Of a DNA stretch of 7,188 bases, positions 1 to 5,905 are shown piece after piece. The notes under the pieces are model-generated. The model ran no database searches. It saw only the letters and a list, made by a program, of their open reading frames with translations, and was not told the DNA's origin. A program made the position numbers and the translations under genes. Each line of letters starts with the position of its first letter. Positions within the stretch are counted from its first letter, which is position 1. This DNA comes from JBCBXA01 sp039816825 (GTDB taxonomy: Bacteria; Pseudomonadota; Alphaproteobacteria; Rhizobiales; Rhizobiaceae), in the NCBI GenBank assembly GCA_039816825.1, contig JBCBXA010000123.1, positions 1 through 7,188 on the forward strand, in the 5' to 3' direction.

Positions 1-153
1 CGCGGGCGCGACGCCGAAGAGCAGTCTTTGCGATGTGCCGGATTGTCCTCATCACCGATGAGTTACCGCAACGGGCACGGCATTTGAACTGGAATCGTAC
101 AGGGTGTGGCGACATGCAGTCGCGCGGGGTTTGGAACAGCTATTCCCTTAGTA
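1..153. other. Left-edge stretch without a supported gene; three short inverted repeats
   Basis: Short open frames cross this stretch on both strands, but none has a recognisable domain or ribosome site. It contains three inverted repeats: CTCATC-ACC-GATGAG (48-62), GCGAC-ATGCA-GTCGC (109-123) and the near-palindrome GGAACAGCTATTCC (133-146). They lie downstream of the ASCH gene stop, so one may end its transcript, but none is followed by a T-tract on that strand. The stretch may also contain the start or end of a gene lying mainly outside the window. Confidence 0.5.
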
Positions 154-735
154 TCAACCCTTCTCTGACGGCTTCTTCTCCCATGGCTTTTTCGGAGGCG
201 TTTTGATGTGTGGCGCGTCATCGGGGAACAGGCTCAGCGTTCCGCTGTCGCCGGATGGCCTGTCCCAGGCCGTCATCCAGGGGGCTGGCGGTGCCAATTC
301 ACCGCCTTGTCGCCATGTGAAGTAACCGATTTCTCCGGTCGCAGGTATGGGCGGCCTGGCTCTGGGGTTCTCCAGAGCCAGGCCAGCCTTTCCGCCAAAA
401 AACGGGCTGTCGCACCATGGTTTGGTCGCGCTGTCGACGATGGCCACAACATCGACCATGCCGATGATGGCACGACGGGGTAGGTCGTCCGGTCGCGGTA
501 GGGTCAGCCCGTCCTGCTGCAGACGCCAAACGGCCCACTCATACTCTTGCCTCGTCATTCCGCTTGCGGCGTGGATCGCGATGGGGCGGCAATCCATTCG
601 CCCGGCCCGGATGGACCCCGGCGACCGGTTCTCCACGTCTTTGCCGCCATGGATGATCGCCCATGCCCAGGGCTGGCGAACAGAAAGCGCCAGCGGTGGC
701 AGCATCAGTGCGGGATCTGGCCTATCCGCGGGCAT
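154..735 (-). CDS. ASCH-domain protein
   Basis: This is a small cytoplasmic protein of 193 residues with an ASCH domain, a PUA-like beta-barrel fold generally linked to RNA or nucleotide binding; the specific ligand is unknown. The family signature lies near the N-terminus: LALSVRQPWAWAII at about residues 14-27, followed by GGKDVENR at 30-37, with the conserved Trp, Lys32, Glu35 and Arg37. A second conserved strand (IIGMVDVVAIVD) sits at about 90-101. The C-terminus is a Lys/Pro-rich tail (about 178-193), probably disordered. The open frame extends further upstream into the ceramidase gene, but that part is arginine/serine/cysteine-rich antisense-like translation. I chose the ATG at 735, which overlaps the upstream stop codon by 14 bp; an ATG at 705 (183 residues, 16-bp gap) is equally possible, and neither has a strong Shine-Dalgarno. 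It is probably cotranscribed and translationally coupled with the ceramidase gene. The domain call is confident; the role is not known. Confidence 0.8.
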   Translation of the reverse strand: MPADRPDPALMLPPLALSVRQPWAWAIIHGGKDVENRSPGSIRAGRMDCRPIAIHAASGMTRQEYEWAVWRLQQDGLTLPRPDDLPRRAIIGMVDVVAIVDSATKPWCDSPFFGGKAGLALENPRARPPIPATGEIGYFTWRQGGELAPPAPWMTAWDRPSGDSGTLSLFPDDAPHIKTPPKKPWEKKPSEKG

Positions 736-1408
736 AGCCGGGCAGGGGTCGTCCGTGGCGAGCGGCTGTGAAGCACAGGATGCCGAGCAGCAGGCCGTTG
801 AACATGTGCCAGAACATGTGGATGCCGACCGGTATGGAGCCGCAAACCGCCATGTCGAAAGACCGAATGGTGAGCGAGAGCGTGAACACCACGCCTGCGA
901 GCAACACGCCTTGAGCCGCCGGGTGGCCGGCGGCCAACAGGTAACCGCCAATGCCAAACAGGATAACAAAGGCAGGCGCATAGGATAGCGACCCGTTGGT
1001 TGCGTCGTACATCCATTGTGGTGCCTGGCCTACGAGATAGCCAAGCCCGACAACCAGCAGCACTGTACTAATGACCGATGATGGCCAACTTAACCCGACA
1101 TAGCGCCTCAGGGCGAAGAGCGTAATGGCCACTATGAAGATCTGGATCGGGACGACATCGGCCATTTCGGACCAGACATTCGCATGCGTGTGAAAGAGGT
1201 AGGACCCGATACCGATCACACAGATCCAGAGAGAAAGGCCCTGAACGAACAGATCGGCTTTCAGCTTACGCGCGTTGCGGAAAGCCAGAACGCCGGCGAT
1301 GATAAAGGCGATGTTGGACAGCGCGTTGATCGGTTCGGACCAATAGGTTGCGTCTGTTCGCTCGCAATAGATGTCGATGGCTGTGAACCAGCCGCTGTCA
1401 CTTGCCAT
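722..1408 (-). CDS. Ceramidase-family (alkaline ceramidase-like) integral membrane hydrolase
   Basis: This 228-residue, multi-pass membrane protein belongs to the alkaline ceramidase family (ACER, CREST superfamily), whose characterised members hydrolyse the amide bond of ceramides with a zinc ion. The key positions are present. Ser69 and His73 lie in GSYLFH, Asp84 follows in SEMAD, and a His197-x-x-x-His201 pair lies in GIHMFWHMFNG. The Ser-His-Asp spacing (0, +4, +15) equals that of human ACER3 (Ser77, His81, Asp92). An N-terminal DIYCER...WSEPIN block (12-28) resembles the calcium-binding N-terminus of ACER3. About seven hydrophobic segments are visible (roughly 29-43, 55-72, 83-100, 110-127, 143-160, 165-180, 196-214). 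The ATG at 1408 is preceded by GGGGAA at a reasonable distance. The ASCH gene overlaps its end. The family is sure; the substrate is open, because many bacteria lack sphingolipids, and another N-acyl lipid could be the natural target. Confidence 0.88.
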   Translation of the reverse strand: MASDSGWFTAIDIYCERTDATYWSEPINALSNIAFIIAGVLAFRNARKLKADLFVQGLSLWICVIGIGSYLFHTHANVWSEMADVVPIQIFIVAITLFALRRYVGLSWPSSVISTVLLVVGLGYLVGQAPQWMYDATNGSLSYAPAFVILFGIGGYLLAAGHPAAQGVLLAGVVFTLSLTIRSFDMAVCGSIPVGIHMFWHMFNGLLLGILCFTAARHGRPLPGYARG

Positions 1409-1577
1409 CCGCCCATTCCCCGAGCCTGCAGATCACGTCATTCATCACCTGTTTGGCACGCTGGCGTGACTATGTCTCACCCAATGTTGAGTGGCCTTGT
1501 GAAGGCGGCACAGATAATGTTTTGCCAACATAAGCAATTGGTGCGGCCTTCGCGGTCGCCGGGTATCGGCATTTCCC
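1409..1577. promoter_or_regulatory. Divergent intergenic region with presumed promoters
   Basis: This 169-bp spacer lies between two genes that start in opposite directions, so it should carry both promoters and is AT-richer than the flanking genes in places. On the plus strand a GATAAT box (1513-1518) is a good -10 candidate, but the nearest TTGAGT (1487-1492) is 20 bp away, longer than the usual 16-18, so the promoter is not settled. A 12-bp perfect inverted repeat, CACGC-TG-GCGTG (1457-1468), sits nearer the ceramidase gene and could be a protein-binding site. No small gene was recognised here. Confidence 0.4.
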
Positions 1578-2312
1578 ATGAATATTCGTCTTAAGCTCGC
1601 CGCCTCGTCCATTCTGGCGATGACCATGTGGGCTGGGCCCGTCTCCGCTGAGCCCATCACCGGTGTCGTGGAAATGTTCACGAGCCAGGGATGCTCATCA
1701 TGTCCGCCGGCTGATGAGGTTTTGGGGTCGCTCACAGATCGTGACGACCTGCTAGCCCTGGCATGGCACGTGGACTATTGGGATTATATTGGCTGGAAGG
1801 ATACGTTCGCGTCCTCCGACTACACGGCCCGGCAATATGCCTATCACCAGCATCGGCAGAAGCCATCCATCTACACACCGCAGGCTGTCATCAATGGTCG
1901 CGGCCATCTGGTGGGAAGCCGTGGCAATCATGTGAAGAGCGCGCTTGAGCAGGGCCAGGAGAAGCGCGATCTGCGCGTACCCGTTGATCTGGTGGAAGAT
2001 GAAGGCCGCGTCTGGGTGAAGCTCGCGCAAAGCGACATCGTGCAGGGTGACCATTCGGTTCTGCTCGTGCTTTTCGACAAAAAGGCGGATGTTGAGATTA
2101 GCCGCGGCGAAAACCGTGGACGGACGATCACCTACCACAACATCGTTCGCGAGGCCCGGCAGGTGGCCATGTATGATGGCGCAGAACTCACCATGATGGT
2201 TCCTGCCGAATTGGTATCGGAACTGGATGACAACCGCTCCATGGCGGTCATCGTTCAGTCCATGCCCCAGAAAAATCAGTTGGGCGCGATCGTGGGTGCT
2301 GCAAAGCTTTAG
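1578..2312 (+). CDS. DUF1223 secreted thioredoxin-like protein
   Basis: This 244-residue protein belongs to the DUF1223 family, a thioredoxin-fold group common in Proteobacteria with no firmly assigned reaction. A Sec signal peptide is clear: basic start, hydrophobic stretch, and probable cleavage after VSA at residue 24, so the protein should act in the periplasm. The mature N-terminus carries the family hallmark FTSQGCSSCPPAD (34-46), giving a Cys39-x-x-Cys42 redox pair. YTPQAVING (99-107) contains a Thr-Pro matching the cis-Pro loop of thioredoxin folds. A further family motif, HNIVR, lies at 187-191. No other cysteines are present, so the pair is the only candidate active site. The ATG at 1578 has no strong Shine-Dalgarno, but it gives a complete signal peptide. 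The gene converges on the disulfide reductase gene and overlaps its 3' end. A role in thiol redox is inferred from fold and neighbour; the family is sure, the function is not. Confidence 0.9.
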   Translation: MNIRLKLAASSILAMTMWAGPVSAEPITGVVEMFTSQGCSSCPPADEVLGSLTDRDDLLALAWHVDYWDYIGWKDTFASSDYTARQYAYHQHRQKPSIYTPQAVINGRGHLVGSRGNHVKSALEQGQEKRDLRVPVDLVEDEGRVWVKLAQSDIVQGDHSVLLVLFDKKADVEISRGENRGRTITYHNIVREARQVAMYDGAELTMMVPAELVSELDDNRSMAVIVQSMPQKNQLGAIVGAAKL

Positions 2313-4414
2313 CTTGATCGGCTTGTCGCCAGCGCTTCATGCACGGCATCGAGCGTGAGCACCTGTGGCAGGATTTGTGGATCAGCACTTTCTGGCGTGT
2401 AGACCAGATAGAGCGGCACTCCGGCGCGACCGAACTGTTCCAGCACTTTCGTTATCTTTGGGTCCTGGACGGTCCAGTCGGCGACCAGAAGCTCCGCATC
2501 ATGCTCGGCCATCAGAGATCGGAATGCGTCAGTGTCGATCACGGCTGCTTCATTGACCTTGCACGTGATGCACCAAGCGGCCGTGAAGTCGATAAAGACC
2601 GAGCGCCCTTCAGCCTGCAGAGTTGCAACCCGCTCTGACGACCAACTCGTGTGATCGCTCTCCGTTTCAGCTGGCGTCGGCACCTGGGTGGTGGCGGCCC
2701 AGCTGACACCCACGCCGAGGAGTAGTGCTATCACGGCACCGGCCATGCGCGCGGAGCCTTGAGTGCCGCGCCCGACGAGCGCCAAAGCCAGCCCGATGGC
2801 AATGAGGCCAACCAGAAGGATGGCCAGCCCGCCGCTTCCCGTTTGAAGCCACAGCACCCATGCCAGCCAGGCAACGGTGGCAAGCAGGGGGAGGGAGAGC
2901 CACCGACGCAGCGTGACCATCCAGCCACCCGGGCGAGGCAACAAGGCTGAAAACCGCTTCGACAGGCCGAGCGCGGTCATGGGCGCAGCAAAGCCAAGGC
3001 CCAGTGCCATGATAATGGCAAAGGCGATTGCTGCTGGCTGCGTGATCGCGAAACCCAGGGCCGCGCCCATGAAGGGTGCCGTGCAAGGGGTGGCCGCCAC
3101 CGTTGCCAGCGCGCCTGTGAAGAACGAACCGCTCGCACCATCTTTGCGCGTCAGGCCGTCACCGCTTCCTTCAAGATGGCTGCGAATTTCGAACAGGCCC
3201 AGCATGTTGAGGGACAGCGCGAAAAACAGTGCCGCCATGGCCGCGACGAAGGCGGGGGACTGGAACTGGAAACCCCATCCGAGGGCCGCCCCGCTGGCAC
3301 GCAAGCCCAGGAAAAGGGCTGCCAGAAAGGCGAAAGACAAAAGCACACCCGACAGAAAAGCATAGGCCTTGGAGCGCTCGGCCCGCCCGTGCTGACCGGC
3401 GGTTTGCGCAATGGCCATCGCTTTGATTGACAGGATGGGGAAGACGCAGGGCATCAGGTTCAGGATCAGCCCACCGAGAAAGGCGAACCCGATGGCCAAG
3501 CCAATCCCGGACCAATCAATGCCAGGCGCAACAATCTGTTCAGGGGGCAGCGGCAAGGGAGCGCCGCCATTGCTGTAGTCGCTCCCGCCAAGAGCGATTG
3601 TGAAGCCTTGCGAGAGCGTCTGAGTTGAGCCTGCCTCGATCTGTTCCGTCACCAGCAGCAGACCAGATAGATCTTCAGGAATGAGGGTTCCGTTCTTCGG
3701 GGTCAGCTGGAGACTGGCAAAGCCGTTCTGCAGGCTGAGAGGTTGGCTTACATTGTGGTCCAGCACCTGAGGTATGGAGGGCAGAAACCTCAACGCAGCT
3801 ATGCGATCTGCCCGAACGCCGCGGCCAGAGAGCGTGAGCTGATCGTCTTCGAGAGCAACCTCGAATGGCACCGGACCCGGCATCAGCGCGCGGGCGGTTT
3901 GCAGTGTCGGGGCGTCCTCGGATGGGGCGCTCGCCGGAGCAATGGGAAGGGTCAGCGAAGCGGTGCCGGAGCCCGGTATGCAGATGTCCGCGCAGACCAG
4001 ATAGTCGATATCGGCGTTGAGGGTGACGGAAGATGCCGCAACATCCTCCGGGAGCGCGACCTGCATCAGCAGGAGCGCCTCGTCTTCATAGGCGTGGCTG
4101 ATCAGGCCCTGATAGGGGATGATTTTCGGCGTCGGCCAATGGATGGGGGAGATGGAAATCGGTGTATCAGACGTCCATTCAACGCGCGTGGGCCCGCCGG
4201 CATCCCCGGCGTTCTCCCAATAGGTGTGCCAGTCCGGCTCTATGGTCTGACGGAGCGCAATCCAGTGTGTTTCTCCGGGGACAAGCGCACGGCTTTCGGA
4301 GATGAGCTCATGGCTGACAAGGTTCTCAGCCCGAACCATGTCCTGGGCAACTGCTGGTCCGACGAGCATCGTCGTCAGAGCCACGGCACCTGCAATGAGT
4401 TTGCGCTTGAACAT
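2309..4414 (-). CDS. DsbD/ScsB-family protein-disulfide reductase
   Basis: This 701-residue inner-membrane protein passes electrons from cytoplasmic thioredoxin to periplasmic thiol proteins. The order is: signal peptide (1-23, cleavage after AVA); periplasmic N-terminal DsbD-like domain (about 30-290) with Cys141 and Cys145 in LVCADIC; membrane core (about 300-575) of roughly eight helices with one cysteine in each of the paired motifs LMPCVFP (Cys323) and ATPCTAPFMG (Cys444); and a C-terminal periplasmic thioredoxin domain (about 588-701) with AAWCITC (Cys615, Cys618) and the cis-Pro in GVPLY (Pro667). All six redox cysteines of the three-module relay are therefore present. The long N-terminal domain fits the ScsB-type branch better than classical E. 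coli DsbD. I start at the ATG at 4414 because it begins a textbook signal peptide; ATG 4423 and GTG 4474 are in frame, and none has a strong ribosome site. The amidohydrolase gene lies about 110 bp upstream on the same strand. The client is unknown; cytochrome c maturation or the neighbouring DUF1223 protein are candidates. Confidence 0.92.
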   Translation of the reverse strand: MFKRKLIAGAVALTTMLVGPAVAQDMVRAENLVSHELISESRALVPGETHWIALRQTIEPDWHTYWENAGDAGGPTRVEWTSDTPISISPIHWPTPKIIPYQGLISHAYEDEALLLMQVALPEDVAASSVTLNADIDYLVCADICIPGSGTASLTLPIAPASAPSEDAPTLQTARALMPGPVPFEVALEDDQLTLSGRGVRADRIAALRFLPSIPQVLDHNVSQPLSLQNGFASLQLTPKNGTLIPEDLSGLLLVTEQIEAGSTQTLSQGFTIALGGSDYSNGGAPLPLPPEQIVAPGIDWSGIGLAIGFAFLGGLILNLMPCVFPILSIKAMAIAQTAGQHGRAERSKAYAFLSGVLLSFAFLAALFLGLRASGAALGWGFQFQSPAFVAAMAALFFALSLNMLGLFEIRSHLEGSGDGLTRKDGASGSFFTGALATVAATPCTAPFMGAALGFAITQPAAIAFAIIMALGLGFAAPMTALGLSKRFSALLPRPGGWMVTLRRWLSLPLLATVAWLAWVLWLQTGSGGLAILLVGLIAIGLALALVGRGTQGSARMAGAVIALLLGVGVSWAATTQVPTPAETESDHTSWSSERVATLQAEGRSVFIDFTAAWCITCKVNEAAVIDTDAFRSLMAEHDAELLVADWTVQDPKITKVLEQFGRAGVPLYLVYTPESADPQILPQVLTLDAVHEALATSRSS

Positions 4415-4477
4415 GAACACCATCTGGAACCCGCTGCGCAGTTTTGCAAACCAAAGGCGCTCGCAACTGCTCACGAT

Positions 4478-4530
4478 GAAGTCAGTTGAGGGGAAGTCAG
4501 TTGAGGGGAAGTCAGTTCAGGTGAAGTCAG
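4478..4530. repeat. 15-bp tandem repeat, 3.5 copies
   Basis: The plus strand reads GAAGTCAGTTGAGGG at 4478-4492 and again, identically, at 4493-4507. A third copy at 4508-4522 differs at two bases (GAAGTCAGTTCAGGT), and a partial fourth (GAAGTCAG) at 4523-4530 overlaps the end of the amidohydrolase gene and includes its stop codon. On the coding (minus) strand each unit therefore carries a TGA, and because 15 is divisible by three, all four TGA codons are in the same frame. The array fills about half of the spacer upstream of the disulfide reductase gene. It probably arose by slippage or duplication of the gene end. A regulatory role is possible but not shown. Confidence 0.93.
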
Positions 4531-5714
4531 GCCGCTTTCGCATCTTGGGAGGCAGGCAAGGCCTTCTCGGCCAGAGCGACCCAATAGGAAACGCCATAGG
4601 GAATGACTTCATCGCTGAAGTCGTAAGCGGGGTGGTGAAGGCCTGCCGTGTCGCCATTGCCCACCGCAATGAAGGCTCCGGGCCTCTCCTCAAGCATGTA
4701 GGAGAAGTCCTCGCCACCCATGACGGCGGTCATGTTGGTATCGACATTCTCGGGCCCAACCACAGCGCTGGCCACGTCAATGGCAAAGCCGGTCTGGTCG
4801 GCATGGTTATAGGTCACCGGATAGCCGGAACGGAAATCGATCTCGACGCTCGCTCCATGGGCTTGGGCAATCGCAGCGGCGATGTCTCGCATGCGCTGTT
4901 CACCCAGATCGCGAAGCTCTTTGTCGAGGGTGCGGATTGTGCCCACAATCGTGGCGGTGGCAGGAATGACATTGTAGGCATCGCCTGCATGGAATTGGGT
5001 GACCGACACCACCAGATTGGCCATCGGGTCTGCGTTCCGCGCAACAATGGTCTGGAGCGATTGCACCATTGCAGCACCGCAGGTGATCGGATCCACCGTC
5101 TCATGGGGCATGGCTGCGTGCCCGCCGCGGCCAGTGATGGTGATCTTGAATTCGTCGGTTGCTGCCATGATGGCGCCTGAGCAGATGGCGAACTGGCCGA
5201 CGGGGATGCCTGGGAAATTGTGCATGCCGTAGACCTCGGCGATCCCAAAACGCTCCATCATGCCATCGTCCACCATGGCTTTGCCGCCTGCGCCGCCTTC
5301 TTCAGCGGGCTGGAAAATGACAGCGATGGTGCCGTCAAAATTGCGTGTGGCCGCCAGATGTTCAGCAGCGCCCAGGAGCATCGCCGTATGTCCGTCATGA
5401 CCACAGGCGTGCATCTTGCCATCGGTCTTGGAGGCCCACGGCTTGCCGCTTTCCTCGTGGATGGGCAGGGCATCCATGTCAGCCCGCATGCCGATGGTTC
5501 TGCCGCCGGGCCCGCTTCGACCGTGGATCAGGCCGACCAAACCGGTTTTGCCGATGCCTTCCACCACGTCATCACAGCCAAAGGCCCGGAGCTTCTCGGC
5601 CACGAAAGCCGCCGTATGCTCAACGTCGTAGAGAATGCCAGGGTTTTCGTGGATGTGGTGGCGCCACTCTGCAATACGGCCTTTGGCTTCTTCGGCAGAG
5701 TTCAAGATGGGCAT
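4527..5714 (-). CDS. M20-family amidohydrolase (M20D; hippurate hydrolase/aminoacylase-like)
   Basis: This 395-residue cytoplasmic metal-dependent enzyme removes N-acyl groups from amino acids or acts on similar small amides; relatives are called hippurate hydrolase, N-acyl-amino-acid amidohydrolase or carboxypeptidase. The subfamily D motifs are complete: RHHIHENP (18-25); MRADMDALPI (76-85); HACGHDGHT (102-110) with metal ligands Cys104 and His106; FQPAEEG (134-140) with general base Glu138 and ligand Glu139; GMHNFPG (163-169) with ligand His165; and LHHPAYDF (359-366) with ligand His360. The dimerisation lid domain, about 185-295, carries GRGGHAAMPH (195-204) and YNVIPA (247-252). There is no signal peptide. 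The ATG at 5714 has GAGG seven bases upstream. Length is normal for the family. It is divergent from the carboxypeptidase gene and may be cotranscribed with the reductase downstream, although a 15-bp tandem repeat separates them. The exact substrate cannot be read from the sequence. Confidence 0.93.
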   Translation of the reverse strand: MPILNSAEEAKGRIAEWRHHIHENPGILYDVEHTAAFVAEKLRAFGCDDVVEGIGKTGLVGLIHGRSGPGGRTIGMRADMDALPIHEESGKPWASKTDGKMHACGHDGHTAMLLGAAEHLAATRNFDGTIAVIFQPAEEGGAGGKAMVDDGMMERFGIAEVYGMHNFPGIPVGQFAICSGAIMAATDEFKITITGRGGHAAMPHETVDPITCGAAMVQSLQTIVARNADPMANLVVSVTQFHAGDAYNVIPATATIVGTIRTLDKELRDLGEQRMRDIAAAIAQAHGASVEIDFRSGYPVTYNHADQTGFAIDVASAVVGPENVDTNMTAVMGGEDFSYMLEERPGAFIAVGNGDTAGLHHPAYDFSDEVIPYGVSYWVALAEKALPASQDAKAA

Positions 5715-5905
5715 TTCGGGACCTCGGGGTTAGGCTTGAAGGTGGCCTGTGGGGTTTCGGTCGCTGTTCAAAAGCTTGAGAGCACCGAACATCATAATTT
5801 GGCCGAACACTATCAACATGCGACACACATCGAAATAGTCTTGCGACGATACACCGTCGCGCCCAAAGGTGGCCCGTTCAACGCTTTGCCGGAAAGTCAG
5901 TCGAT
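5715..5905. promoter_or_regulatory. Divergent intergenic region upstream of the amidohydrolase and carboxypeptidase genes
   Basis: This 191-bp spacer must serve two genes starting in opposite directions. On the minus strand a TATGAT box (5796-5791) is a fair -10 for the amidohydrolase, with TTGATA upstream, but the 14-bp spacing is short, so it is only a candidate. For the carboxypeptidase no convincing promoter pair was found. A perfect 6-bp inverted repeat with a 6-base loop lies at 5843-5860. A 66-codon frame runs through the spacer on the minus strand but shows no recognisable features. Confidence 0.4.
5843..5860. repeat. Inverted repeat upstream of the carboxypeptidase gene
   Basis: GCGACG and CGTCGC form perfect 6-bp arms around the loop ATACAC, ending 45 bp before the carboxypeptidase start. 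No T-tract follows, so it is not a standard terminator. It could be a hairpin in the 5' untranslated region or an operator. Only the repeat itself is certain. Confidence 0.6.

Noticed and set aside
64..100. tRNA-like T-loop on the minus strand (GTTCAAAT)
   Set aside because: The bases flanking it do not form a T-stem, and no acceptor or anticodon arm can be built around it.
736..981. Upstream extension of the ASCH frame to 275 residues
   Set aside because: The extra 82 residues lie wholly within the ceramidase-like gene, read as Arg/Ser/Cys-rich out-of-frame translation, and precede the conserved domain start.
1454..1470. Possible sigma-54 promoter, because TTGGCACG matches the -24 element
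   Set aside because: At the required spacing the -12 element reads TG instead of the invariant GC, so the match is only half present and overlaps a simple palindrome.
4302..5180. Long plus-strand open frame of 292 codons whose product has a KSVEG-type peptide repeat
   Set aside because: It is antisense to the amidohydrolase and to the reductase 5' end; the peptide repeat only reflects the 15-bp DNA tandem repeat read in this frame. Both minus-strand genes have full family motifs.
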